39,041 bases of DNA from Acidimicrobiia bacterium (GTDB lineage: Bacteria; Actinomycetota; Acidimicrobiia; Spongiisociales; Spongiisociaceae): positions 1 to 39,041 of the forward strand of contig JAGWAN010000042.1 in NCBI GenBank assembly GCA_021296345.1. Direction: 5' to 3'. A program made the translations under genes and the position numbers. A model generated the notes under the pieces. The model was not told where the DNA came from and did not search any database. It saw only the letters and a program-made list of their open reading frames with translations. Positions 17,136 to 27,741 of this stretch are shown here, one piece after another. How positions within the stretch are numbered: position 1 is the first letter of the stretch; each line of letters opens with the position of its first letter.

Positions 17136-18548
17136 ATGCTGGGTCCTCGAATGGGTACAGGTCACCTAACCAGGAGTGTGCCGGAACGCTTGCCGGCGCC
17201 TCGCGCCAGCCGTATGGCGTGGCTCGGGATCCTGGTAACGGGGTCGCTGCTGGTGGCGGCGTGCGGGGCCGTCGAGGACCGATCCGAAGACCCGGCGGAG
17301 ACGCCCGCGACCATTGCCGAACCTGCCGTGGTAGAAGATTCGAGCACCGCCCCCGCGTCCACGCAGCCGGCTACCACGACCGGCGCGGTGACTGCTCCGT
17401 CGTCCACGACCACACCGGCGCCGGAACAGGAGGAGACGGAGCGGGCAGAGACGGAGCCGGAGGCCGAACCCGACCCGAAGCAGGGTCTGGACCCGGTGGT
17501 GGCCTATGCGACCGAGCCGTGGCCCACCGACTGGGCAAGCCGCTCCATCGACCTGTCAGAACTGCTGCTCGGGATCGGCACGATCGATCCTCGCGATGCT
17601 ATCCCGCCCATCGATGACCCGATCTTCGAGTCCGTTGGCGAGGCCACCGAATGGCTCGACAGCAGGGCTCCCGGGATGCTGGTCTCCATCGGTGGCGAGT
17701 CCCGCTTCTACGCGCTCAGTATCCTCCACCGCCACGAGATCGTGAACGACCGGATCGGGGACATCCCGGTTGCGGTCACCTACTGCCCGCTGTGCAACAC
17801 CGCGCTGGCGTTCGACCGCCGGGTGGGCGGCGAGGTGCTTCGCTTCGGGGTGTCGGGGCTCCTCCGCAACTCCGACCTGGTCATGTGGGACGACGGGACC
17901 GTCTCGCTCTGGCAACAGGTCACCGGCGAGGCCATCGTGGGCACCGCCGCGGGAACGTTCCTGACCCACATCCCGAGCGCCATCGTGTCGTTCGGGGAGT
18001 TCGCGGCCGCATACCCGGACGGTCAATCGCTTTCCCAAGACACCGGGTTCGGCATTCCATACGGGCTCAACCCCTACGAGGGATACTCGAGCCGGTCGGC
18101 GCCCTATCCGTTCTTCAGCGGCGAGGTCGATCCCCGCTACGGAGCCTTGGAACGGGTGGTGGGCGTGACCATCGGCGGCGCCTCCACGGCCTACCCGTTC
18201 CCGTTGCTCACCGAGGCCGGGGCGGTCAACGATTCGGTGGGCGGGATTCCGATCACGGTTTTCTGGGGAGGGAACACCGCAGATGCTCTCGACAGCCGGG
18301 TGGTGCGCGACGGGCGGGCGATAGGGACGGGGATCGCCTACCTGCGCCAGGTGGACGGGCGCCCGCTGACGTTCGTCAAGGAAGGCGAGGTGTTCCGGGA
18401 CCAGGAAACTTCGTCGACATGGACCCTGCTGGGCGAGGCGATCAACGGCCCGCTGGCAGGGACCAGGCTGGAGATCGCCGTCCATCGCAACGACTTCTGG
18501 TTCGCGTGGGGCGCCTTCTTCCCAGACGGGGACGTGTACGAAGGGTGA
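17136..18548 (+). CDS. DUF3179 domain lipoprotein
   Basis: This is a protein of about 470 residues. The N-terminus has a basic stretch, a hydrophobic 'GILVTGSLLVAAC' and a lipobox V-A-A-C near residue 44, so it is likely exported and lipid-anchored. A Thr/Pro/Glu-rich linker (50-115) leads to the DUF3179 domain, marked by 'PVAVTYCPLCNTALAFDR' near 213, 'FGVSGLLRNSDLVMWD' and 'SLWQQVTGEAIVG'. The family is widespread in marine and soil bacteria and its biochemical role is unknown. ATG 17136 has GGGGGG immediately upstream. The downstream ATG 17214 gives a shorter signal peptide but has no Shine-Dalgarno sequence. It is convergent with the broken metalloprotease gene. Confidence 0.88.
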   Translation: MLGPRMGTGHLTRSVPERLPAPRASRMAWLGILVTGSLLVAACGAVEDRSEDPAETPATIAEPAVVEDSSTAPASTQPATTTGAVTAPSSTTTPAPEQEETERAETEPEAEPDPKQGLDPVVAYATEPWPTDWASRSIDLSELLLGIGTIDPRDAIPPIDDPIFESVGEATEWLDSRAPGMLVSIGGESRFYALSILHRHEIVNDRIGDIPVAVTYCPLCNTALAFDRRVGGEVLRFGVSGLLRNSDLVMWDDGTVSLWQQVTGEAIVGTAAGTFLTHIPSAIVSFGEFAAAYPDGQSLSQDTGFGIPYGLNPYEGYSSRSAPYPFFSGEVDPRYGALERVVGVTIGGASTAYPFPLLTEAGAVNDSVGGIPITVFWGGNTADALDSRVVRDGRAIGTGIAYLRQVDGRPLTFVKEGEVFRDQETSSTWTLLGEAINGPLAGTRLEIAVHRNDFWFAWGAFFPDGDVYEG

Positions 18549-18560
18549 CCGGGGTGCCGG

Positions 18561-21021
18561 CTACGGCCTGAAGGTCACCCGGATGGTATCGGTGGCGGGC
18601 GCGCTCGACACGACCTCGATACGGTATTGCCCGCCCGGGCTGCCGCGCTCACCCAGCCACCACGTGGACCCGGGAGGCATGATCGGCTGCTCGTCCACCT
18701 CGCCGTCGCCGGGATCGGTCGAGAGGAGTAGCGGAAGCTCCCTGCTGTAGCGGTCGGCCCGCACCAGGTAGACCATGATCCCTTCGGCCGGTAGAGGGTG
18801 GTCGGTGTACTGGTACGGAACGCCGCTCACGATGCCCGAAACCGTTTCGGGACGGTCGTAGCCCACCGGACGGCGGCGCTCGACCACGATGACGAGACGA
18901 TCGTCGGCGTGATAGGGAATAGCCACCATCACCAGGTCATCGCCTGTCGCGGCGGCCGGTCCCAGCTCCACCGTCACGTCGATCGGGTTGGCCAGGCAGG
19001 CCACCCTCGCCTCGTCGAGCCATCCCAGCTGCCAGCGCGACCAGGCCAGCATCTCCCTAGCCTCGAGATCGCGGTCGTGTCCCGTCTGATCGACAAATCC
19101 GGATGGGAAATCGACCTTGAAGGCAAAGGAGCGCGGAGGAACGGGAAAGTTCATCTCGAAGCCCATGAGCCCCACCCCGAACCTCGCCCATTGCCTGTTC
19201 CGGGGCGGGTGGGGGTTTCCCGTGTCTTGGGATCGTAGGGATATAGATCCGACAGTCCCAGATTGTGTACCAGCTCGTGCGCGGCCACGTACCACCAATC
19301 CCGATCACGGGATTCCGTCGCTACCTGGTTTCTCATCTGGTTGTTGATCGACGCCCAGCGGGTGACGCCCGCCGCGTTGCCGATGCTGTCACCGGTACTG
19401 GCCAGCCCGCCGCCGAACCCGGAACGGGGAAGCACCACCATCAGGCTGTCGTAGGAGCTCCCGTCGAAGCCGTGCAACTGCTCGGCGCTGAGGGCCGTTT
19501 CCTCGACGATCTCTTCGGACAGCCTCAGATCGCCGGTGACATCCCGGTCGAGGTACTCCTGCCATCCCTCGCGGGCGGTGAGCCATCCGGGGTAGGGGTG
19601 GAGTTGAACATCCAGGCGACCGCCGCTCACCGTCTCCAGATAGCGCTCCGTCTCGGCCAGGTTCCGATCGATATCGGCCTTGTCGTCGTCGGAGGGACCG
19701 GCGTTGGGTCCGTCCGAGCGGCAGGCGTCCGCGGGGGAATATCCGGTGGTGTCACCGAGGGCCACACCGGCACAGTCCCCGAAGGCGTCCTGCCAGCCGT
19801 CGGCGGCGCCGAATACGATCCAGGCCCCAGTGTCAGGGAACTCCAGCCGGAGCTCACGCCGGCTCAGGGCGTGGTCGATGTAACCGGCCCAGTCGTATCC
19901 GGCCACGGAGCCCGGCCGTATGTCGATGTACGCCGCCGGGTCTCCTTTCCGCGGAGGTGTACGTCCGGACCGGGAACCGTCCGTCCCACGCCAGGCCGGG
20001 ATAGCCGGGATCCGACCTGATCGATACGTAACCCTCGGCGTCCGGCTCGATCTCGCCGAGATTATCCCAGGCCAGCGTGTAGTGCCAGGCACCGCCCTCC
20101 CAGCAGACCAGCGATAGCTTGGCGTCCCACCAGCAATTCTCGCCCTGCCCATGGCTGGGACGCTCCTAGCTGACGCTCGCGGACGAGAGATCCCAGACAT
20201 GGGCTACTCCGGATTCCGAATCCTCCCACGTGCCGTAATACCAGTCCTCCACCGTGGCCAGCCCGCAGGCCTCGCCCCGGGCGGCGCTGCCCGGGCGGAA
20301 CGGGGGCGGCGCCGGGGCGCCGTGTCCGGCGGCCTGATGCCAAAGCCCGATCATGTAGACGGCCATCTGGGAGCGGATCACCTTCTCACCGGATGTCGCC
20401 TCCGGTGCGCCGGGCGTGACGCGCTGATCCGTGAGGCAGGCGCCCGCCCGGGCTCGTTCGCCGTCGGCGGGGGACAGGCATAGCCGAGTCGTTCCCACAA
20501 GCGTAGGAGGAACCGGCTGATCTGCGACGCCTTCAGGTGCGCGGACGGTTCATACGTGGTGGGACCGGTGCCTCGGTCATTCCGAGCCCGAACAGGCAAC
20601 CTATGGCGGCGGCATGCGTCTACGAAGACGCCACGTCCTGGAACGGGTGGTCGACCTCCGGACACTCCCGACCCAGAACGTCCCGCCAGAGCCGGACGAG
20701 GAAAGACGCCGCCTGGGCGCGGGTAAGGAGATCTTCGGGGCCGTACTCTCCATTGCCCTTGCCCACGGACAATCCCAAGACCCTCATGCACAGGATGTAG
20801 GCGGCTCCGTAGTCACGCTCGCCCACGTCGGAGAACTGCGCACCGTCACGTAGATCGCACAGATCGCCGGGCTGCGCAGTGGCCGCACCGGTGGTGACCG
20901 GTCGTTTGCGGGCAGGGCCGGCGCCGGGCCGGGAATGGGGTCGGAATCCCCCGGACGGCGGCGGAGCTACTTCAGGAGTTGGGCTGGGACGATCCCGGCG
21001 CCATTCCTCCGTGGCCCCCAC
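18561..21021 (-). pseudogene. Broken SLH-domain / M6-like metalloprotease gene
   Basis: Protein similarity continues across the span but switches frame repeatedly. In transcript order: SLH-type segments (FSDVGERDYGAAYI; RAQAASFLVRLW) end at an in-frame TAG at 20622-20620. The same frame then gives THAAAIGCLFGLGMT. A shift near 20575 leads to YEPSAHLKASQISRFLLRLW. A shift near 20450 leads to ACLTDQRVTP through GVAHVWDLSS and a stop at 20166. Another frame then carries WEGGAWHYTLAWDNLG to about 19955. A shift leads to the peptidase body with the zinc motif HELVHNLGLSDLY (19257-19219). A final shift near 19225 gives FGVGLMGFEM and LAWSRWQLGWLDEA to the end. The ancestor was a secreted, envelope-anchored peptidase. 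Neighbouring genes are intact, so decay is more likely than general sequence error. Confidence 0.85.
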
Positions 21022-21054
21022 CCCTTTCGCTACAGGCGGACGCGGGAGATCCCG

Positions 21055-22185
21055 CTATATGAGGTCTTGCTCGCGGATCCCGAACGAAGGGTGGCGCAGC
21101 CGGCAGAGGGCCAGTTTCTCCAGCTGACGGATCCGTTCCCTGGTGAGGTTGAACTCCTCCCCGATCTCCTCCAACGTCCTCGGAACGCCATCCAAGAACC
21201 CGTATCGGAGCGAGAGGATCCGGCCCTCCCGGTAGGGGAGCCGGTCGATCGAGCGGCGCAGGCAGTCGGACACATCCAACTCCACGGTGACCTGCACCGG
21301 ATCATCGGCGTCCTGGTCCTCGATGAAGTCCCCGAGCTGGGCGCCATCCTCGCCGACGGGCTTCTCGAGCGAGGCGGCATCGGAAACGCTCAGAGCCAGC
21401 TCCACCTTGTCGAGGGTGACACCGGCCTCTTCGGCGATCTCGGCCGGCTTCGGATCGCGGCCCAACTCGGCCTTGAGGCTGGCCTGCGCAGCCCGGACCG
21501 CCGCCAACGTATCGTGGAGGTGGACGGGGATGCGGACGGTACGGGACTTGTCGGCGATCGCGCGGGTGATGGCCTGGCGGATCCACCAGGTGGCATAGGT
21601 GGAGAACTTGAAGCCCTTGCGCCAGTCGAACTTCTCGACTGCCCGGATCAGGCCCAGGTTTCCTTCCTGGATCAGATCGAGGAAGTCGATTCCGGAGGTG
21701 TTGGCATACCTGCGGGCGTTGGCGACCACCAGCCGGAGGTTGGCGGTGAGGAACTCGTCCTTGGCCCGGCGGCCCCGGTCCCGCTTCCGCTTGAGCCTGA
21801 GCCGATCCTTCTGGAGCCGCTTCCGGTCGTCCTTGAGCCTGCTCCAGGACTTCTCGAGCTTGTGCCGCTCCTCTTCGGGAAGCTTCATCTCCCGGTTCCG
21901 GAGCCGGCGCTCCCTGGCCCTTAGCTTGGATTCCCGCTCGTCGAGATCACCCTCCTCAAGCGCGGCGCCGGCCTTCAGGCCCTCCTCGATCGCCTGAGCC
22001 AGCTCGACCTCCTTCTCGGCGTTGAGCAACTCGTACTCGCCTATGGCGGCCAGGTACTGGCTCACGAGGTCGGTAGTGAGCCGACCCTTATCGTCGGTCA
22101 GCTTGTTGCTGTTCCGGTCCCGCCCTCGCTTGGTTGGCGAGCCGGCAGCTACCGGTTTCTGCCGGGTCGGGTTTGCGACAGCCAT
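21055..22185 (-). CDS. RNA polymerase sigma-70 factor (group 1/2) with charged insertion
   Basis: The protein is about 376 residues. Region 1.2 is '[28 protein letters not shown]' (about 38-65). Region 2 starts at '[16 protein letters not shown]' and includes '[41 protein letters not shown]'. Region 3 is '[14 protein letters not shown]' onward. Region 4.2 is '[24 protein letters not shown]'. Between 1.2 and 2.1 lies a strongly charged, helix-prone stretch of about 60 residues (roughly 78-138) rich in Arg, Lys, Glu and Leu. I chose the ATG at 22185 because GTGGAGGG lies 6 nt upstream, itself overlapping an ATG at 22203. It directs RNA polymerase to promoters as a principal-like or alternative group 2 sigma; which one cannot be told here. 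Confidence 0.93.
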   Translation of the reverse strand: MAVANPTRQKPVAAGSPTKRGRDRNSNKLTDDKGRLTTDLVSQYLAAIGEYELLNAEKEVELAQAIEEGLKAGAALEEGDLDERESKLRARERRLRNREMKLPEEERHKLEKSWSRLKDDRKRLQKDRLRLKRKRDRGRRAKDEFLTANLRLVVANARRYANTSGIDFLDLIQEGNLGLIRAVEKFDWRKGFKFSTYATWWIRQAITRAIADKSRTVRIPVHLHDTLAAVRAAQASLKAELGRDPKPAEIAEEAGVTLDKVELALSVSDAASLEKPVGEDGAQLGDFIEDQDADDPVQVTVELDVSDCLRRSIDRLPYREGRILSLRYGFLDGVPRTLEEIGEEFNLTRERIRQLEKLALCRLRHPSFGIREQDLI

Positions 22186-22579
22186 GCGGTTCCCTCCACT
22201 CATCGCCCGCCGGCAGTTCCGGCGATTCAGTCCTTTGCGGTACGCTTCGCCCCTGAGCCAGTTGTCCGGAGACTACTCAACTCCTACCTACCGCGGGTCC
22301 GGCGCGTGGACCCGGACCCCCGCCGGTCCCCGCTACATCGAACACGTCTGATGCTACGCGCACCGGCCGGCTAGTGAGGCCGCGGCCGTCAGGCTCCTGC
22401 GTCCAAGATGGCCCGCGCCGACATACTCCAGAACGCCCTACTGTCCGGGTTTCTTCCATTTTTCTTGGCCGGTAGGAAGATTTGGTCACGGCCAGCCCCG
22501 GATGGTAGGCATGGGCACCTACGTAACATGACGGTGACGACCCTAGGGGGATATTCATGCGCCGATACCGTGACCTGCC
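22186..22579. promoter_or_regulatory. 394-bp divergent intergenic region of sigma factor and YyaL genes
   Basis: It must contain the promoters of the sigma gene (minus) and the YyaL-type gene (plus). Frames inside are short and without family features. A GC-rich inverted stretch (GCGGGTCCGG... with GGACCCGGACC, near 22290-22320) may form a hairpin. I could not pick a convincing -35/-10 pair. Confidence 0.5.
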
Positions 22580-24610
<2,031 letters not shown>

Positions 24611-24629
24611 GGGGCTACGATCGATCCTT

Positions 24630-25577
24630 GTGATACACGAGAACGCCCTCGACGCCATCGGCTGGACACCGCTGGTCCGGCTGGCCCGACTCCATCCACC
24701 CGGCAACCTGGTGGCCAAGGTGGACTACCTGAACCCGGCCGGGTCGGTCAAGGAACGGATCGCAGTCAACATGATCGACCACGCCGAGCGGCATGGGCTG
24801 CTCGGCGTGGGCGGGACGATCATCGAACCCACCTCTGGGAACACCGGGGCCGGCCTGGCCATGGTCGGGGCGGTCCGGGGGTATCGGGTGATATGCACGG
24901 TTCCCGACAAGGTGGCGACCGAGAAGATCCGCCTACTCGAGGCCTACGGAGCGGAGGTCATCGTCACTCCCACCAACCTGCTGCCGGAGGATGAGGATTC
25001 CTATTACGGTATCGCCCGCCGCCTGACCGAGGAGATCGACGGCGCCTTCAGCCCCGACCAGTACTCCAACCCCTTCAACCCGGAGGCCCACTACCTGACG
25101 ACCGGACCGGAGTTGTGGGAACAGACCGGCGGGGAGATCGATGTGTTCGTGGCGGGTGTGGGCACAGGTGGGACGATCTCCGGGACGGGACGGTACTTGC
25201 GGGAGCGCAAGCCGTCGGTGGAACTGGTGGGGGCTGATCCGGAAGGATCGATCTACACAGCGCCTCGCGAGGAGGACATCCACCAGTACCGGGTGGAGGG
25301 CGTCGGGGAGGACTTCTGGCCCGAAACCCTCGACAGGGACATCGTCGATCGCTACATCATGGTCGACGACCAGCAGTCGTTCGATATGGCCCGGCGGGTC
25401 GCGGAGTGCGAGGGATTGCTGATCGGCGGCTCCGGAGGCATGGCCGTACATGCGGCTCTGGAGGTGGCGGCGGAAGACGCCGGCCGCCTGGTAGTGGTTC
25501 TGTTGCCCGATTCGGGGCGAGGTTACCTGTCGAAGATCTGGAACAAGGACTGGCTGGCCGAGCACGGCCTCGAGTGA
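24630..25577 (+). CDS. PLP-dependent cysteine synthase / cystathionine beta-synthase family
   Basis: A 315-residue fold-type II PLP enzyme. It carries the PLP-lysine motif 'NPAGSVKERIA' (Lys about 41), the phosphate-binding 'PTSGNTG' (67-73), 'VAGVGTGGTISGTGRYL' near 172 and the C-terminal 'LLIGGSGGMAVHAA'. The 'VEGVGEDFWPETLDRDIVD' segment is typical of the cystathionine beta-synthase side of the family. The C-terminal CBS regulatory domains of the longer enzymes are absent, so this is a catalytic-core form. It condenses an activated serine with sulfide or homocysteine. The GTG at 24630 starts the family core; longer upstream frame overlaps the previous gene. A strong terminator follows at 25610. 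Confidence 0.88.
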   Translation: MIHENALDAIGWTPLVRLARLHPPGNLVAKVDYLNPAGSVKERIAVNMIDHAERHGLLGVGGTIIEPTSGNTGAGLAMVGAVRGYRVICTVPDKVATEKIRLLEAYGAEVIVTPTNLLPEDEDSYYGIARRLTEEIDGAFSPDQYSNPFNPEAHYLTTGPELWEQTGGEIDVFVAGVGTGGTISGTGRYLRERKPSVELVGADPEGSIYTAPREEDIHQYRVEGVGEDFWPETLDRDIVDRYIMVDDQQSFDMARRVAECEGLLIGGSGGMAVHAALEVAAEDAGRLVVVLLPDSGRGYLSKIWNKDWLAEHGLE

Positions 25578-25609
25578 GCCGCTCGGCACTCGCCGCTCCA
25601 GCGACGAGA

Positions 25610-25645
25610 GAAGTCCGGGGCCCCATCGACAGGGCCCCGGACTTC
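25610..25645 (+). terminator. Rho-independent-type terminator hairpin
   Basis: GAAGTCCGGGGCCC (25610-25623) and GGGCCCCGGACTTC (25632-25645) form a perfect 14-bp stem around an 8-nt loop, followed by GTTTCG. It lies 33 bp after the stop of the cysteine synthase-type gene. Because the stem is symmetrical it may also end transcripts coming from the opposite strand. Confidence 0.85.
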
Positions 25646-25815
25646 GTTTCGCGTATCCAGAATGCCTACCCGTACTTCATCGTGAGATCCTTAGCCTCAC
25701 TCGATGCCGCATGAGGACCGGCATGCGGACGGGAAAGCCCGGTGGTCCGAGTTGGAGTCGCCAGCTGACCGGCGGTCACGCCCCATAGGGCGGCCACCGA
25801 AGCGACCCGTGGCCG

Positions 25816-25860
25816 CTAGCGCTCGGCCACCTCCAGGGTCCTACAAGAACTGTCTAACAA
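25816..25860 (-). CDS. Possible 14-aa leader peptide after extended Shine-Dalgarno
   Basis: TTG at 25860 opens the frame M-L-D-S-S-C-R-T-L-E-V-A-E-R and stops with TAG at 25818-25816, inside an arm of mutually exclusive hairpins. Spacing from AGGAGG to TTG is 9 nt. No minus-strand gene follows before the terminator, so a classic attenuator target is missing. Low confidence that it is translated. Confidence 0.25.
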   Translation of the reverse strand: MLDSSCRTLEVAER

Positions 25861-25863
25861 GTC

Positions 25864-25879
25864 GGATCACCTCCTTTCT
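25864..25879 (-). promoter_or_regulatory. 16-nt perfect anti-16S (extended Shine-Dalgarno) sequence
   Basis: The plus strand reads GGATCACCTCCTTTCT, the 3' terminal sequence of actinobacterial 16S rRNA. The minus strand is therefore an extreme Shine-Dalgarno sequence, 9 nt before a TTG that opens a 14-codon frame. Alternatives are a remnant of rDNA (the 5' side GTCTAACAAG resembles the 16S GTCGTAACAAG) or an rRNA-mimic element. Confidence 0.6.
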
Positions 25880-26022
25880 CTGGTGCGCGCCAATATAGCG
25901 GCCAGTTGCCGTTGAGAGGTGCATAAAGGGCCAAGTGGTAGCGGATGGGACATTTCCCGAGGACTCCGCCCGCTTCTGCGGGTCGCGGAAACCCGACCCT
26001 CGGTGACGACCGGCCAACGTAG

Positions 26023-26631
26023 TCAGAGAGCGTCCGCCATGGCGCGCCAGAGGTCGGCTATGGAAGACCCCAATCCCCCCAGTGCCCAGCGCAGGACCAG
26101 CGCCACCACTGCAACGCCGGCGATGGCGAAGATCATCCGGAGCCGGTAGGTGATGGTTTCCTCGTGGTCCTCCAGGTAAGAGGGATTGGCGACCGGCGCC
26201 CGCGCCATGGCGCGCCGGCGCCCTAGTGATTGCCTGGCTCTCGAGATCAGCGTCGACCGGGGTGCCCCGAAGGACTCGAGGGGTGTGCTCTCCGGATCGG
26301 AGCGGAGGTCCGGCTCCTCCTCCAGCTCGACGATCTCGATGTCGTAAAGGGTGTCCTCATCCAGCCCGGAGCCGGGCTCGGGCGGCGGCGACAGCATCCT
26401 GTGCTCGTGGACCCGCCGCAAGGCTTCCTTGAGGAGAGGCACTGGCAGCTTCAGCGTTGCGGACAAATCCACCAGCTCTTCGTCATCAGGCACGGCGGAG
26501 CCCCGTTCCCACCCGACCACCACCTCGATCGGCTGGCCGGTGCGAGTGGCGATGTCCACCACGGAGACATTCATCTCTTCGCGGCGCTTCGCGAACAGGC
26601 GGGCGAACGCCAGCCCTCCGTCCCGCGCCAT
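26023..26631 (-). CDS. HTH-domain protein with C-terminal membrane anchor
   Basis: A 202-residue protein. Residues 8-70 form an XRE/Cro-like helix-turn-helix ('FAKRREEMNVSVVDIATRTGQPIEVVVGWERGSAVPDDEELVDLSATL'). An acidic linker (85-115) and a basic stretch precede a membrane helix about 166-186 ('MIFAIAGVAVVALVLRWALG'). The layout, including 'PSYLEDHEE' before the helix, is like membrane-tethered HTH proteins of actinobacteria related in outline to RodZ-type regulators. The function is unknown. Its ATG overlaps the stop of the upstream gene (TGATG), so the two are translationally coupled. Confidence 0.75.
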   Translation of the reverse strand: MARDGGLAFARLFAKRREEMNVSVVDIATRTGQPIEVVVGWERGSAVPDDEELVDLSATLKLPVPLLKEALRRVHEHRMLSPPPEPGSGLDEDTLYDIEIVELEEEPDLRSDPESTPLESFGAPRSTLISRARQSLGRRRAMARAPVANPSYLEDHEETITYRLRMIFAIAGVAVVALVLRWALGGLGSSIADLWRAMADAL

Positions 26632-27035
26632 CAGTGGGTCAGTATCTCGGGGAGGCTGTCGGGTTCAGGCCCGGCGGTCACCCGCAGCAGACCGAGGCCC
26701 TTGACGTTCCAGCACAGGGTCATGCCACCCGGGACCCGGAGCCGCAGGATCGACTCCCCTTCGTCACTGCCGGCGTGAACCTCGCCAAGCGCCATCGCGT
26801 CGGTCAGGGGAATGGAGGCGGAATAGGCACCGTCGGCACTGAAAGCCGTGACGTGCGTTGCAGCGGTCCGGGGACGGGCCGCCTCGATCAGAGAGCGCAC
26901 GGCCACCACCACGCCCGCGGCGCTCTCATCCGGAGTCCCCATGTCTTGGAGGGTCTCCACGTCGTAGCCCCGGGGACGATCGACCAAGCCGTTCACGCGC
27001 AGCACAGGTGACCCCGGAGATCTTCCACCAGCCAT
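26631..27035 (-). CDS. Small protein resembling an oxidoreductase molybdopterin-binding domain fragment
   Basis: The protein is 134 residues. The start 'LRVNGLVDRPRGYDVETLQDMG' resembles the opening of sulfite oxidase/YedY-type molybdopterin domains, and 'VTAFSADGAYSASIPLTDAM' with 'LRLRVPGG' and 'NVKGLGLLRVTAG' fits the later strands. The usual central part with the metal-ligating cysteine is missing, so enzyme activity is doubtful. It may be a stand-alone structural derivative. It is the first of two coupled minus-strand genes and starts 56 nt after the tRNA-Sec gene on the same strand. Confidence 0.6.
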   Translation of the reverse strand: MAGGRSPGSPVLRVNGLVDRPRGYDVETLQDMGTPDESAAGVVVAVRSLIEAARPRTAATHVTAFSADGAYSASIPLTDAMALGEVHAGSDEGESILRLRVPGGMTLCWNVKGLGLLRVTAGPEPDSLPEILTH

Positions 27036-27090
27036 GTTCCAACGGTAGCGCTACGGGGATGCCAACCCGCGCCTTGAACAGCCCGGATCA

Positions 27091-27185
27091 TGGCGGAGGC
27101 GGACGGGAATCGAACCCGCCGGGGCACTCTCGCACCCCCACTGGTTTTGAAGACCAGGGAGCCCACCAGGCGCTCGTTCGCCTCC
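27091..27185 (-). tRNA. selC: tRNA-Sec (anticodon TCA), CCA encoded
   Basis: A 95-nt tRNA. The acceptor stem is GGAGGCG with CGCCTCC, then discriminator G and an encoded CCA. The D stem is GAGC/GCTC. The anticodon stem CTGGT/ACCAG closes the loop CTTCAAA with anticodon TCA (27150-27148), which reads UGA. A long variable arm (GGGGGTGCGAGAGTGCCCC) precedes the T arm GCGGG-TTCGATT-CCCGT. The UCA anticodon plus the long variable arm identify selenocysteine tRNA. Its presence implies a selenocysteine-decoding organism; selA, selB and selD are not in this window. The candidate selenoprotein at 36596 would use it. Confidence 0.96.
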
Positions 27186-27292
27186 ATCGCCGAGCATACC
27201 CGTGCCGGTGTCGTCGGGCGGCGCGTATGGGTCTTCAGCTGACGCGGCTACGCTCATGCGACCGGATCACCGCAACACCGGAACACGAGAGT

Positions 27293-27601
27293 ATGGCTGC
27301 TGCGAGAAACGACGATCACGATTCGAACGGTTACCGGATCATGCCTGGATGGCGGGTCGGTCACCTGATGGAGCAGTCAACCACACGATCCGGGTTGCTG
27401 GTTCCGCCGGGAACCGAATCCACCAGCGACGCTCTGGCACTGGTGGATATCCACACCGGCCGCCGATTCTGGGCGGTGCCGACCGGAGCCTGGCGCTTCC
27501 TGTGGCCGGACAACAACCGGCTGGCGGTGGCTGTGAGGAAATCCCAGATCATCGCCGAGGAGCAGGACGACCCTACGACCGGCAAGGACTCCTATCTGTG
27601 A
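27293..27601 (+). CDS. Hypothetical protein, 102 aa
   Basis: A soluble small protein with good codon use. Segments seen are 'YRIMPGWRVGHLMEQSTTRSGLLVPPGTES', 'LALVDIHTGRRFWAVPTGAWRFLWPDNNRLAVAV' and a charged C-terminus. No family recognised. I chose the ATG at 27293; the open frame extends upstream through the antisense of the tRNA-Sec gene, which is not credible coding. It precedes hflX on the same strand by 140 bp. Confidence 0.5.
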   Translation: MAAARNDDHDSNGYRIMPGWRVGHLMEQSTTRSGLLVPPGTESTSDALALVDIHTGRRFWAVPTGAWRFLWPDNNRLAVAVRKSQIIAEEQDDPTTGKDSYL

Positions 27602-27741
27602 CCCTTCCGGCCGGACATCTTCCGGGTAGGAGGGTGCTGAAAGAGACAGGGATGGGTCGGCCCGTGATGCCTCGACCTGGGGTTTCTCTGCCGGGTGTCG
27701 GGCCAACCGGACACTTCTCGATACCCTCCTAGGAAGCGGGC

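Larger units (their letters stand above)
25646..26022 (-). other. Structured 377-bp intergenic region, possible small RNA or leader
   Basis: No gene of recognisable family lies here, but there is unusual structure. Read on the minus strand: a TATATT hexamer (25897-25892), then AGAAAGGAGGTGATCC (25879-25864), a perfect complement of the 3' end of actinobacterial 16S rRNA. A TTG-started 14-codon frame (25860-25816) follows, then several perfect hairpins, and the stretch runs into the symmetrical terminator at 25645-25610. One arm at 25809-25816 can pair either with 25790-25797 or with 25824-25830. The region lies downstream of, and codirectional with, the HTH-membrane gene. It may be a separate short transcript. 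I do not recognise an Rfam-type RNA. Confidence 0.45.

Noticed and set aside
18561..21021. Programmed ribosomal frameshifting in the metalloprotease gene
   Set aside because: Too many breaks, including in-frame stops, and no slippery sequence with stimulatory structure at each junction.
25700..25800. Cobalamin-type riboswitch
   Set aside because: GGGAAAGCCCGGTGG and CGCCAGCTGACC only loosely resemble the conserved boxes, and no plus-strand gene follows that it could control.
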